From contig CAJTUE010000003.1 of the NCBI GenBank assembly GCA_910579775.1, forward strand, positions 1 to 64,000: a DNA stretch of 64,000 bases. The letters are read 5' to 3'. A model generated the notes under the pieces. That model had not been told where the DNA came from, did not search any database, and saw nothing but the letters and a program-made list of their open reading frames with translations. Shown here one piece after another: positions 1-8,402 of the stretch; the first letter of the stretch is position 1, and each line of letters opens with the position of its first letter. A program made the translations under genes and the position numbers. Source of the DNA: an uncultured Oscillospiraceae bacterium. Its GTDB lineage: Bacteria > Bacillota > Clostridia > Oscillospirales > Oscillospiraceae.

Positions 1-258
1 CGAAAACGCCGAGGGAAAGGAAAGCGCACGCAGGTCTACTACTGCCACCCGTACACGCCAAGCGAGCGAGGCAGCAACGAAAACCAAAACGGATTGATCC
101 GGCGGCACATCCCGAAAGGCACCGACCTCAGCAAGGTGCCGCCCCGAGAGGTCAAGCGTGTCGAGACATGGCTGAACAACTACCCGCGAAAAATGTTCGG
201 TTTTCTGTGCTCCGAGCACCTATTCCGGGAACAAGTGGCGGCCCTCCTGATGGTCTAA
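1..258 (+). mobile_element. IS30-family transposase, C-terminal end (gene cut by window start)
   Basis: Frame 1 is open from the first base to a TAA at 256-258 and encodes 85 residues. It contains the IS30-family signature YYCHPYTPSERGSNENQNG followed by LIRRHIPKG, and ends with a typical WLNNYPRKMFGF tail. The glutamate in the NEN segment is probably the last residue of the DDE catalytic triad (family knowledge). The upstream part of the element lies outside the window. The right terminal inverted repeat should lie in the AT-rich stretch 259-300, but its outer boundary cannot be fixed without the left end. The partner strand holds the terminator of the next gene. Confidence 0.9.
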
Positions 259-316
259 AAATTTTTTTTAGGCTTTTTTAGCATTTAGTCTTGACAAAAG
301 CGCATTTTCAACAAAA

Positions 317-343
317 GGGGCCGCCCAAACTTTGGGCGGCCCC
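317..343 (-). terminator. Rho-independent terminator of the SLH protein gene
   Basis: A perfect 10-bp stem (GGGGCCGCCC / GGGCGGCCCC, loop 327-333) lies 23 bases past the stop of the minus-strand SLH gene. On the minus strand it is followed by a TTTTGTTG tract. Confidence 0.9.
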
Positions 344-366
344 TTGCCGTTCTTGGATAACGTTTT

Positions 367-2835
367 TTACTTCTTAAGCAGAGCGATAAACCGCTCGAGC
401 ATCACGGCCACCTCCGCGCGGGTGGCGCTTTTCCCCGGGGAGAGCGCGCTCTCCGAAGTGCCGTGGATCAGTTCGGCGGACACCGCCCATGTCATGGCCT
501 CCTTGGCCCAGTCCGCCACGTCGCCGGTGTCGGCAAAGCGAAGGATCTCCGTGCCGTTTTCAATGTTGTCCTTGCCCAACGTCTTGGCATAACGGTAGAG
601 CATGACAGCCAGCTCCTGCCGGGTGATATCGCTCTCCGGGCGGCTGCCGTCGGAGATCCCCTGCGTCTTGGCCCAAGCCATGGCCTTGTCGTACCAAGTG
701 TCGCCCCCTTCGGTATCCTGTGCGTCCATGCGGGCCAGCACAGTCATCAGCATGGCCCTGGTCATGTTGGTGTTGGGGGAAAACACCCCCTCGGACGTGC
801 CCTGAAAAAGGCCCTTTTCGGTGACGAAGGTCACCCCGGCCTCATACCAGCTGCCTTTGACCACGTCGGTAAATTTCTCCGAGGCGGGGGTGGCGGGCAC
901 TTCCTCTACCGGCGGCTCATCGGGCTTGGCCGACTCTGCGGGAGGCGGCGTGGGCGTGGAGCCTCCACCCCCGGAGGAACCGCCGCCGCCACCCGAGCCG
1001 CTCCCGCCGGGCTTTTCACTGGGACTCGGGCTGGGACTTGGACTGGGCGAGGGGGAAGGAGACGGCGAAAGGGACGGACTGGGGCTGGGGTCAGGAGAAG
1101 GCGACGGGCTCGGTTCGGGCGAGGGCTCCGGGTCCGGGGTCTCGACCTCTCCCGTCACCGTCAGGGTCACCGTGTCGCTGAGCGTCTCGCCGCCTACCGT
1201 CTCGCTGGTGGGCAGGGTGACCTGAATGGTGTATGTTCCCGGCTTGTAGGCGGTGATATAAATCACGTTTTCCGACACCTCGGCGGAGAACTCGCCCAGG
1301 GTATCTCTATAAATATAGTCGTTCTCATCGCGCCGCAGTACAGTGTTCCCGTTTACCGTCACCGTCAGCAGAAGCTCGTCCAGCCAAGTGCCGCTTCCGT
1401 CGGCCAGCACTGCCTCCATCTCAAACGCCGCTTCCTGGTCGGGGTCCACCTCGGCGGTCTTCGGGGCAGCGAACCCAAAGGAGGCTATCTTCTCCTCGCC
1501 CTCCCCCGGCGTTCCGGCGGCGGTCCAGTTGCCGCTGTCATCCCGCGTCAGGGTCATGGATGGGCTGGCGCTGTTGGGCAGCAGGCGGAAGCTGTCCGCG
1601 GTGGAGTTGGGCGCCCGGAGATAGGTGTGGCCCGCCCGGGGCAGGGACATAGAGGCGGTATTGTCCGCGTTCGTCCCTCCGATGGCCACCGAGATCGTGC
1701 CGGGGACCTCTCCGGCAACGCTCAAGACCTGCTCTGGGCCCAGGATCAAAAAGCCTCCCTCAGAGGCCGAGCTGGCGCCGCCGATGCTGCTGCTCAGGAT
1801 ACGGCCGACCTCCAAAGCGGACGCCTTTTCAAACTCGCTCAGGTCCAGCTTCGCGCCGGAAAACAGGGCGAGGTCCTTCGCCCCACGCAGGCGACTCTCC
1901 GGCTTCAGGCGAAGGTTGCCCGACTCCACCGCCAGGCCGTCCAGGTCCAGAAGGGTACGGGTGGCCTGGTAGTTCTTCCCGCTCCCGTCCCAGTAGACCG
2001 CGGTGGTCCTGGTCGCCCCCGCCCCCTCGATGTCGGGGAAGGGACCCTGGATATCTACCACGCCGGCGACAGTGTATTTCTCCGGGTCTGGCAGCGTCAC
2101 CTTCCCCGACTGCGCGCCCACGGGAATGCGCTGCTGCGCCCCGCAGGCATAGACAGTGCCCAACGCCGTGCTGTCGGCGCTGTCTTCGATGCGGATAACA
2201 GCGTCGCCGGAGAACACATTTTCCGGGCCGTTGGCCTCTGCGCCGTTATTCTCTTCGGTCATACCGCCCATGCAGAGATTCCCGGCATAGATATTTCCCT
2301 TCCCCCAAGTGTCCTTCCCCTGCAGGGTCGTCTTCCCCAGGATGTTGATGACGCCGTGGACGCCAGGGTCCGGAAGGGTAAAGTTCTCGTTGTTGCTGTT
2401 AATGAAGCCTCCGCAAAACAAATTAAAGGAGGCATTGGCACAGGTCACCCCATCCAAGGTCAGGGTATGGCCGTTGGCCATGATCGCGTTCCGGGCATTC
2501 TTGTTAAAGGACAACGCGGTATTACGGAAGTTCACATCCGCATTCAGTATAATGCCCGAAACGCCCAGCTCAAGCCTACCGCCCTCTATGGTGATGCTTT
2601 TACTAATCGTCCACGGGATCTCATCGTTGGTGCTGACCCATCCCTTCCCCACTAAACGTATGGTATCTCCATCAGATACCGCGCCGCTGTTCAAAAGCGC
2701 GTACACATCTCCGTCCTCTTGGACCGTGTGGATCTGTCCCTCTTCTTCCGCCGCCATCCCCGCGGCGGGGAGCAGCGTGACCGCAAGGCAGAGACTCAAA
2801 AGCGCCGCCAGCAGCCGCAGCCTGGTCTTTTTCAT
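367..2835 (-). CDS. Secreted protein with proline/serine linker and three SLH repeats
   Basis: An 822-residue secreted protein of unknown activity. The start is the ATG at 2835, because it begins a clear signal peptide (MKKTRLRLLAALLSLCL, then a cleavage region near residue 28) and is preceded by AGGAGA; the longer open frame upstream has no signal sequence. The first ~500 residues are rich in short strands, Gly and Asn and resemble right-handed beta-helix or autotransporter-like surface proteins. An Ig-like stretch follows, then a low-complexity (Pro-Ser)n and Gly/Ser linker coded at about 960-1140. Three SLH repeats (motifs such as FTDV, WYE, TRAE) occupy the last ~165 residues and should bind a secondary cell-wall polymer. 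It is a monocistronic unit with its own promoter and terminator. The function of the N-terminal region is not known. Confidence 0.85.
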   Translation of the reverse strand: MKKTRLRLLAALLSLCLAVTLLPAAGMAAEEEGQIHTVQEDGDVYALLNSGAVSDGDTIRLVGKGWVSTNDEIPWTISKSITIEGGRLELGVSGIILNADVNFRNTALSFNKNARNAIMANGHTLTLDGVTCANASFNLFCGGFINSNNENFTLPDPGVHGVINILGKTTLQGKDTWGKGNIYAGNLCMGGMTEENNGAEANGPENVFSGDAVIRIEDSADSTALGTVYACGAQQRIPVGAQSGKVTLPDPEKYTVAGVVDIQGPFPDIEGAGATRTTAVYWDGSGKNYQATRTLLDLDGLAVESGNLRLKPESRLRGAKDLALFSGAKLDLSEFEKASALEVGRILSSSIGGASSASEGGFLILGPEQVLSVAGEVPGTISVAIGGTNADNTASMSLPRAGHTYLRAPNSTADSFRLLPNSASPSMTLTRDDSGNWTAAGTPGEGEEKIASFGFAAPKTAEVDPDQEAAFEMEAVLADGSGTWLDELLLTVTVNGNTVLRRDENDYIYRDTLGEFSAEVSENVIYITAYKPGTYTIQVTLPTSETVGGETLSDTVTLTVTGEVETPDPEPSPEPSPSPSPDPSPSPSLSPSPSPSPSPSPSPSPSEKPGGSGSGGGGGSSGGGGSTPTPPPAESAKPDEPPVEEVPATPASEKFTDVVKGSWYEAGVTFVTEKGLFQGTSEGVFSPNTNMTRAMLMTVLARMDAQDTEGGDTWYDKAMAWAKTQGISDGSRPESDITRQELAVMLYRYAKTLGKDNIENGTEILRFADTGDVADWAKEAMTWAVSAELIHGTSESALSPGKSATRAEVAVMLERFIALLKK

Positions 2836-2891
2836 GAAAACATTCTCCTTTTCCCGGCGGGCGGACCGCTTTCCACCCTTTCTCAAGGAGC

Positions 2892-2920
2892 AGTATAGCA
2901 GATATGCCTCTTCTTGGCAA
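2892..2920 (-). promoter_or_regulatory. Sigma-A-type promoter of the SLH protein gene
   Basis: On the minus strand TTGCCA (2915-2920) and TATACT (2892-2897) are 17 bases apart, about 57 bases upstream of the chosen ATG. Confidence 0.65.
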
Positions 2921-2943
2921 GGAAAAAGGGGCCGCACTTTTCC

Positions 2944-2972
2944 TTGACATTTCGCGTAGACTGTGGTAGCAT
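2944..2972 (+). promoter_or_regulatory. Promoter of the cation diffusion facilitator gene
   Basis: TTGACA (2944-2949) and TAGCAT (2967-2972) have a 17-base spacer and lie 37 bases before the ATG at 3009. Confidence 0.6.
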
Positions 2973-3008
2973 TTCAAAATTATATTTTACCTACCTGGGG
3001 GGTATGTT

Positions 3009-3911
3009 ATGGAACGCAACACTCGCCCCACGGCGGACGCCCTGCTCAAGCGGGTGTCGGTGGTCACCGTGCTGGGAAACGTGATCCTCACCGTCTTTAA
3101 GCTCTTCGCCGGAGTGGTGGGCCGTTCGGGGGCCATGGTGTCCGACGCGGTCCACTCCCTGTCCGATGTGTTCACCACCCTCATCGCCTTTCTGGGGGTG
3201 CGGCTGTCCCAAAAGCCCGCCGACAAGGAGCACCCCTACGGCCACGAGCGGTTTGAGTGCGTGGCCTCTCTGGTGCTGGGCCTGATCCTGCTCATCACCG
3301 GGCTGGGCATCGGCAAGGTGGGCCTGGACAACATTTTGGCGGGCAGCTATGCCGATCTCACCCCTCCCGGCCCCATTGCTTTGATCGCGGCCCTGCTCTC
3401 CATTGCCACCAAAGAGGCTATGTTCTGGTACACCCGGCACTATGCCAAGCTCTTGAACTCCCCCGCTTTTATGGCGGACGCGTGGCACCACCGCTCCGAC
3501 GCCTTTTCCTCCATCGGCTCTCTCATCGGCGTGGGCGGAGCCATGCTGGGCTGGCCCGTGCTGGACAGTCTGGCCAGCGTAGTCATCTGCCTGTTTATCT
3601 TAAAGGTAGCCTATGATATTTTGAAGGACGCTCTCTCCAAAATGCTGGACACCTCCCGGGGAGAGGAATATGAAGCTCATCTGCGGGAATACGTTCTGGC
3701 CCAAGAGGATGTGCTTGGGGTCGCGCTGCTCCAGTCGCGCACCTTCGGCAACCGGGTGTATATCGATCTGGTCATCCAAGTAGACGGGGAGTTAAAGCTC
3801 CGGGACGCCCACGCCATTGCGGAGCGGGTCCATTCCTGCGTAGAACGGGATTTCCCCGATATCAAACACATTATGATCCATGTGGACCCGGCAGAGGAGC
3901 GCGACCCGTAG
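3009..3911 (+). CDS. Cation diffusion facilitator (CDF) family transporter
   Basis: A 300-residue inner-membrane proton/divalent-metal antiporter, probably exporting Zn, Mn, Fe or Co. It has the family layout of several hydrophobic helices in residues ~17-205 followed by a ~85-residue cytoplasmic ferredoxin-like domain. The metal site motifs are visible: D46/H49/D53 in DAVHSLSD (helix 2) and H160/D164 in DAWHHRSD (helix 5). The PYGHERFE loop after helix 2 is typical of the MMT1-like branch. The ATG follows a GGGGGGT ribosome site. The stop codon is the first part of a dispersed structured repeat (3899-4020). The metal cannot be decided from the sequence. Confidence 0.92.
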   Translation: MERNTRPTADALLKRVSVVTVLGNVILTVFKLFAGVVGRSGAMVSDAVHSLSDVFTTLIAFLGVRLSQKPADKEHPYGHERFECVASLVLGLILLITGLGIGKVGLDNILAGSYADLTPPGPIALIAALLSIATKEAMFWYTRHYAKLLNSPAFMADAWHHRSDAFSSIGSLIGVGGAMLGWPVLDSLASVVICLFILKVAYDILKDALSKMLDTSRGEEYEAHLREYVLAQEDVLGVALLQSRTFGNRVYIDLVIQVDGELKLRDAHAIAERVHSCVERDFPDIKHIMIHVDPAEERDP

Positions 3912-4020
3912 ACGCGCAGGCGCAGATGGAGCGGCCCGCACGGCAAAAACAGGCGGGCCGCAGCCCAGCGGCATTTTGCCAAGGGATGGCCGCGCCGCAG
4001 CGCGTCCAACGTGAGCGTGA
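3899..4020. repeat. Dispersed structured repeat, copy 1
   Basis: Begins GCGCGACCCGTAGACGCGC inside the end of the CDF gene and ends GCGCGTCCAACGTGAGCGTGA. A second copy with the same ends but a different interior is at 28141-28270. The ends can pair (GACGCGC with GCGCGTC), and an inner hairpin GCGGCCCGC/GCGGGCCGC lies between them. See findings for the compensatory changes. Confidence 0.75.
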
Positions 4021-4074
4021 CCACACGGCACACAAAGAAGGGACGCCCTAAAGGTACGGCTTCATAAAGAAGTT

Positions 4075-4114
4075 AAAGGTAAGACAGAACGCAATGGTCT
4101 GTCTTACCTTTTTT
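4075..4114 (+). terminator. Terminator between CDF gene and RibD-like gene
   Basis: A 13-bp inverted repeat (AAAGGTAAGACAG at 4075-4087 with CTGTCTTACCTTT at 4099-4111) runs into a T tract to 4114 on the plus strand. The symmetric stem may also stop the convergent minus-strand gene. Confidence 0.85.
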
Positions 4115-4181
4115 CCTGTATAACCCACTATGACACTTTCGGGGAAAGCGTTCGTGGGAAAGAGCAGCAAGTATGAAGTTG

Positions 4182-4862
4182 TCAATGAATCACCTGGTAA
4201 CGTAATCTGAGATATGAGTTTTCCAAGACTATACATTCTTGTAATTTAAGCACACCTAATTGGGACAATTCACTTTCTGATAGCAACGATTTTCCGTCAA
4301 TCAGAGTGGATGTGTCCTTGCCGCCAATTAAAATGGGGGCAATAACAATATCAATATAATCAAACAGTTTTTCCCGAAGAAACAGCCCGTTTAATGTGCC
4401 GCCGCTTTGTATGGTGATTCTCTGACAGCCATATTCTGACTTGAGTTTTGCAAGCGCATCGGGCAAAGACAACTTGCTCTGATAGATGATATGAAGGTTG
4501 CCTGCATTCACCTGAAAGGCTGGATGATCTACGTTAGATGTGACCAACACAAATACTTTTGAGCGGGCGCAAAAATAGCGAATACCCTGTTTGGTCAAAT
4601 GATTGTTGTCGATTATTACAAAGGAAACAGGTGTTTTGTTCGGCATTTCCTTTGAGTTGACCCCCATCTTTTTCTGTACCCGACCAGAATTGAGCGACCA
4701 TAAATCGGTGGTCTGCTCTATCTCATAATACTGGTGCAGTCCTTCTTGAACGCCTGTAATTTTGGGGAAATCTCTGTCCACATCTAAATCATCTGTTGCC
4801 CCTGTGCTTATTTTTCCGTCAACGGACATAAGCATAAACAGAGTTGTGATTGGTCGATCCAT
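4182..4862 (-). CDS. RibD C-terminal / dihydrofolate-reductase-like family protein
   Basis: A 226-residue protein of the RibD C-terminal/DHFR-like reductase superfamily, soluble and presumably NAD(P)H-binding. Visible marks are the N-terminal strand TTLFMLMSVDGKIS with the conserved SxDGKI, and the late motif ITIQSGGTLNGLFL with its nucleotide-binding GG followed by a VIAPILIGGK strand. It stands alone rather than with riboflavin genes, so a RibD role in riboflavin synthesis is unlikely; such stand-alone copies are often of unknown substrate. The ATG at 4862 has an AGGAG site. The gene and its flanks (about 4040-4920) are clearly more AT-rich than the neighbours, which suggests acquisition by transfer. 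It has its own promoter overlapping the upstream terminator. Confidence 0.8.
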   Translation of the reverse strand: MDRPITTLFMLMSVDGKISTGATDDLDVDRDFPKITGVQEGLHQYYEIEQTTDLWSLNSGRVQKKMGVNSKEMPNKTPVSFVIIDNNHLTKQGIRYFCARSKVFVLVTSNVDHPAFQVNAGNLHIIYQSKLSLPDALAKLKSEYGCQRITIQSGGTLNGLFLREKLFDYIDIVIAPILIGGKDTSTLIDGKSLLSESELSQLGVLKLQECIVLENSYLRLRYQVIH

Positions 4863-6757
4863 TTTATCTCTCCTAACTCCGAGTTGTCGGTGAGATTATT
4901 ATAAAGAAAAACCCGCCAAAAAGCAACTGCTTCTCGGCGGGTGGTAGCTTCCTTATGGCGGGTCTCCCAAGGCGTCCCTTCTTGCATTTGCATGTATGCC
5001 GCTGTCACATCCGTGACCCCCGGCCCGGCGTTGGGGCGGACGGAGGAATAGGCGTTGTCCACGATGAATACCGTCAGCAGCGCCGCCGCCAGGGTGATAG
5101 CCACGGCGGGCTTGATCTTACGGATCACATCGTCGATGGCGGGGGCAAGGTAATAGACCACCGCCACCCCGGCCACGCCGAACACCAGCAGGCCCTCGGC
5201 ACAGATACGGCCGTTGAGGTTGAGGAAGTAGCCCGTGTAGTCCCACCAGCGCATTCCGCCGTGCGCCATCTCCAGATACCAGGAGGTGAAATACTCCACC
5301 GCCCCGGACAGGGCGATAGCCAGGAAAAACTCCGCCATTGGCTTTTGGCGGAACCGGGCCAGCACCACCAGGATCATAGTTGCCCCCGTACCGTAAATGG
5401 GCAGCCATGGGCCGTGGAGCACGCCCCGGTTGACAAACACACCCCCCTGGACCAGACCGATGGCCACCTCCCACAGCCAGCCCACAAAGGCAAACATGAT
5501 AAACATAAGGATCAAGGAATAGACCGAGTAATGCCGCAGATATTTTACCTGGGGTATTTTTTCTTTGTGCTCCTTGGTAGGCGCGGGGCACAGCTTCACC
5601 GGATAGGCCAGCCCCGCCGCCATGTCCTTCCCCGCCTGCCCCGCCGACCAAGCGGCCACCGCTTGGTCATACTCCACCTCCTGGGCGCGGGAGTAGAGGG
5701 AAACGCCGAAGTTTACCGCCAGGAAGTGGCGCAGGCCCTTGTCCCGGGAGATAAAGTCCTCCGGCCGGTCAGCACACTGGGCAGAGAGAGGATAGGCCCC
5801 GTCCAAAGTCTCAGGGGACGCCTTTTCAAACAAATAGTTGTCCGCCAGCTTTTCCACGTCGGGCACGTTTCGAGCTTTGGCGTCGGCCCGAACATAGGCG
5901 TAATACCGCCCGAAGAAGGCCGCCTCGTACGGCGCGGAAAAGAGCAGCTGAGACAGTCCGAAGGTCACAATAGACAGCAGCGCCCAGCCAAGGAAGGACA
6001 GCTCACAGACAAAGCACTGCCACTTATGGCCCTTCATCATCCTTCTGGACAGGGTGATGGCCTCCCGCCCGGTAAGGGTGGGGTTTTCCGCCAAAATGTA
6101 GGGGACCATGTAGTAGGAATACTGCTTGATGATCCCGCCAACGATGGTACACCACCACAAAAATTGATAGATGGTACAGCGGAGCATGGCCCCGGCGATC
6201 CGTTTCCACCGTCCTTCCCGCCAGGGGAAGGTGAGCCGGGTAAGAGACACTTTTTCGTATTCCTCCCCTTCCAATACAACCCGGCGCAGGGCCACGGTGT
6301 AGACCTGCTTGACAAACAGCCAAAAGGCCAGGGTGAGTATCATACTCAACCCGATGAACACCGCCACCGCCAGATCGTCCGATCCGGTCATCGACCGAAT
6401 GCCCATCAGCACAGTGGTAATGGCCTTGCCTGAGGTGACAACATTCATCACCGAGGCAAGCACCCCCCGGCTGTGGCCGAACACCGAGCCCAAAAAGCCG
6501 TCCGATCGCTCTTCGGGCCGGGGTTCTCTTTTCTGATAGCTCTCTTGCAGTATTTCGTAGAGATCTCCGCTTCCGCCAAAGTCGGTACGCACACCCTCTT
6601 CCGCTGCCGTTTCCTCGCCGCTGCCCATCTGGATCAGCATCACGCTGTGGTTGAACTCCGTCCCCAGCAGCGCCGCCGCCAGACACAGGCATACCAATAC
6701 CAGCCAGTGACGCTTGACCACGCCCTTGGCGGAGCGCTTCATCTCTTTTCGGTTCAT
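4808..6757 (-). CDS. Membrane protein: DUF975 region fused to an ABC-transporter-type-IV (CmpB-like) region
   Basis: A 649-residue integral membrane protein. Residues ~1-300 match DUF975-type proteins in pattern: a basic MNRKEMKRSAKGVVKRHW start, several helices, and the LTGREAITLSRRMMKGHK loop before another helix. Residues ~400-560 match the 'putative ABC transporter type IV' (PF06541, CmpB) family, seen in FVGWLWEVA, NRGVLHGPWLPIYG and AVEYFTSWYLE. Function is unknown for both. The gene starts 31 bases after nicotinate phosphoribosyltransferase, in one operon with it. The last ~35 residues are translated through a strong terminator hairpin and into the next gene. A stop in the neighbouring frame at 4953-4955, just before the hairpin, suggests the true C-terminus was lost by a small indel. 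Confidence 0.75.
   Translation of the reverse strand: MNRKEMKRSAKGVVKRHWLVLVCLCLAAALLGTEFNHSVMLIQMGSGEETAAEEGVRTDFGGSGDLYEILQESYQKREPRPEERSDGFLGSVFGHSRGVLASVMNVVTSGKAITTVLMGIRSMTGSDDLAVAVFIGLSMILTLAFWLFVKQVYTVALRRVVLEGEEYEKVSLTRLTFPWREGRWKRIAGAMLRCTIYQFLWWCTIVGGIIKQYSYYMVPYILAENPTLTGREAITLSRRMMKGHKWQCFVCELSFLGWALLSIVTFGLSQLLFSAPYEAAFFGRYYAYVRADAKARNVPDVEKLADNYLFEKASPETLDGAYPLSAQCADRPEDFISRDKGLRHFLAVNFGVSLYSRAQEVEYDQAVAAWSAGQAGKDMAAGLAYPVKLCPAPTKEHKEKIPQVKYLRHYSVYSLILMFIMFAFVGWLWEVAIGLVQGGVFVNRGVLHGPWLPIYGTGATMILVVLARFRQKPMAEFFLAIALSGAVEYFTSWYLEMAHGGMRWWDYTGYFLNLNGRICAEGLLVFGVAGVAVVYYLAPAIDDVIRKIKPAVAITLAAALLTVFIVDNAYSSVRPNAGPGVTDVTAAYMQMQEGTPWETRHKEATTRREAVAFWRVFLYNNLTDNSELGEIKWIDQSQLCLCLCPLTEK
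4898..4926 (-). promoter_or_regulatory. Promoter of the RibD-like gene
   Basis: Minus strand TTGCTT (4921-4926), 17-base spacer, TATAAT (4898-4903). It overlaps the terminator hairpin of the upstream gene. Confidence 0.6.
4906..4942 (-). terminator. Terminator after the DUF975/CmpB-like gene
   Basis: The hairpin ACCCGCC...GGCGGGT (4911-4942), extended by GAAGC/GCTTT pairing, is followed on the minus strand by TTTTTCTTT. The upstream open frame reads through it, see findings. Confidence 0.8.
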
Positions 6758-6787
6758 CGTTTCTCTCTCTTTCTCTCCATGGTGCGC

Positions 6788-8230
6788 TTATTTGTGCCCC
6801 TGCTCCTTCAAAAGCTCCTGCTTGATCTGCCACAGCTTGGGGGACAGGTCCACATAGTAGTTGTGGGGATTCTCAAACCGCTTCACCTCGTCCCACAGCG
6901 CGTCCACCTGCTTGGCGCAGTAAGCCCTCGCCTCCTCCAGGGTGGGCACATCGTACACCCGCTTCCCTCCCTCGAACACGGGGACCAGCAGAGGCACCGC
7001 CACATAGTCGGTAATGGTCTGGGCCTTCCAGGTGGCCTGGGGGTCGAAGAGCTCTAAGGGCTGTCCGTCCACTGTCTCATCATAGACGGTGATATAGTCG
7101 GCGAATGCCTTCCCCGTGTCCGGGGCAAAGAGGCGGTAGACCTTCTTGAAATGGGGGGTGGTGATCTTGGCCGGGTTCTCGCTCACCTTGATCTTGGGGA
7201 TGACCACCCCATCCTCTTCAATGGCCGCCAGCTTATAGACGCCGCCGAACACCGGCTCGGATTTGGAGGTAATGAGCCGCTCTCCCACCCCAAAGGCGTC
7301 GATCTGCGCCCCCTGCTGGATGAGGTCACGGATGATGTACTCATCCAAAGAGTTGGAAGCCACGATCTTGCACTTTGTCAGCCCCGCGTCATCCAGCATC
7401 TTCCTCGCCTTCTTGGAGAGATAGGTCAGGTCACCCGAGTCGATGCGGATAGCGCAGTTTTCGACGCCCAGAGGGGCCAGAACCGTCTTGAACGCCTTAA
7501 TGGCGTTGGGCACCCCGGAGCGCAGGACGTTGTAGGTGTCCACCAGCAGGGTGGCGGAGCGGGGATAGAGCTTGCAGTAGGTCTCAAAGGCGGTATATTC
7601 GTCGGGGAACATCTGCACCCAGGAGTGGGCCATGGTTCCCGTGGCCGGGGAGCCGTAGATCTGATCCGCCATGGCGCAGGCCGTTCCCGACGCCCCCGCC
7701 AGATAAGAGGCCCGCGCCCCCAAAATGGCCGCGTCAGGGCCCTGGGCCCTGCGGGAGCCGAACTCGCTCACCCCCCTGCCCTTGGCCGCCCGGACGATGC
7801 GGGAGGTCTTGGTGGCGATGAGGGACTGGTGATTCAGGGTCAGCAGGATAAAGGTCTCGATAAACTGAGCCTCAATGGCCTTGGCGCGGACGGTCAGGAT
7901 GGGTTCTCCGGGGAAGATGGGAGTGCCCTCCGGCACCGCCCACAGGTCTCCGGTAAATTTGAATGTACGCAAATACTCCAAAAACGCCTCTTCAAAAATG
8001 TTTTTGCTCCGAAGATAGGCGATATCCTCGTCGTCGAAGCGCAGGTTCTCGATGTAATCCACCACCTGCTCCAGCCCCGCGGCAATGGCGAAACCGCCTC
8101 CGTCAGGCACACTGCGGAAGAACACATCGAAGTAACAGATCTTGTCCTTCATTGGGGTCTGGAAGTACCCGTTGCCCATGGTCAGCTCGTAGAAATCGAA
8201 GAGCATGGTGTAATTGGCCTTGGTTTTCAT
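6788..8230 (-). CDS. pncB: Nicotinate phosphoribosyltransferase
   Basis: A 480-residue cytoplasmic enzyme that joins nicotinate to PRPP to give nicotinate mononucleotide in the NAD salvage pathway. Recognised from the N-terminal YTMLFDFYELTMGNGYF, SEFGSRRAQG, the phosphate-site region RIDSGDLTYLSKKAR and the late GVGERLITSKSEP. The frame can start at a GTG (8239) or the ATG at 8230. I chose the ATG because the AAAGGA site is only about two bases from the GTG. It leads a two-gene operon with the membrane protein downstream and has its own promoter back to back with the GntR operon promoter. Confidence 0.95.
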   Translation of the reverse strand: MKTKANYTMLFDFYELTMGNGYFQTPMKDKICYFDVFFRSVPDGGGFAIAAGLEQVVDYIENLRFDDEDIAYLRSKNIFEEAFLEYLRTFKFTGDLWAVPEGTPIFPGEPILTVRAKAIEAQFIETFILLTLNHQSLIATKTSRIVRAAKGRGVSEFGSRRAQGPDAAILGARASYLAGASGTACAMADQIYGSPATGTMAHSWVQMFPDEYTAFETYCKLYPRSATLLVDTYNVLRSGVPNAIKAFKTVLAPLGVENCAIRIDSGDLTYLSKKARKMLDDAGLTKCKIVASNSLDEYIIRDLIQQGAQIDAFGVGERLITSKSEPVFGGVYKLAAIEEDGVVIPKIKVSENPAKITTPHFKKVYRLFAPDTGKAFADYITVYDETVDGQPLELFDPQATWKAQTITDYVAVPLLVPVFEGGKRVYDVPTLEEARAYCAKQVDALWDEVKRFENPHNYYVDLSPKLWQIKQELLKEQGHK

Positions 8231-8261
8231 GAAAACCACCGTCCTTTAAAAGGTTGGTTTT

Positions 8262-8289
8262 ATTATAGACGATTTTTGGAAAATTGCAA
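8262..8289 (-). promoter_or_regulatory. Promoter of the pncB operon
   Basis: Minus strand TTGCAA (8284-8289), 16-base spacer, TATAAT (8262-8267). Confidence 0.65.
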
Positions 8290-8335
8290 TAAAAACCGCC
8301 CGGGGACCCTTCTCAAAAAAATTTTTATTTCCCTC

Positions 8336-8389
8336 TTGACAACCGGCTCATTTCGTGTATACTGTGTATATGCGATAAATACAGTATGC
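8336..8389 (+). promoter_or_regulatory. Promoter and probable GntR operator of the ABC operon
   Basis: TTGACA (8336-8341), 16-base spacer, TATACT (8358-8363). Overlapping the -10 is an inverted repeat: GTATACTGTGTAT (8357-8369) opposite AAATACAGTATGC (8377-8389), arms matching at most positions. Its place at the start of an operon led by a GntR gene makes it the likely autorepression site (inference). Confidence 0.7.
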
Positions 8390-8402
8390 ACAGGGGTGAC
8401 CT

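Noticed and set aside
463..2655. A 730-codon plus-strand frame opposite the SLH protein
   Set aside because: It is an antisense shadow with low-complexity Arg/Gly content; the minus-strand gene has a signal peptide, promoter, terminator and SLH repeats.
4048..4236. A 62-codon minus-strand frame overlapping the RibD-like gene end
   Set aside because: It covers the bidirectional terminator and overlaps the 3' end of the supported gene in another frame, with no ribosome site.
8281..8330. A possible NAD-related riboswitch before pncB
   Set aside because: The stretch between the divergent pncB and GntR promoters is only about 50 bases, with no conserved aptamer-like structure.
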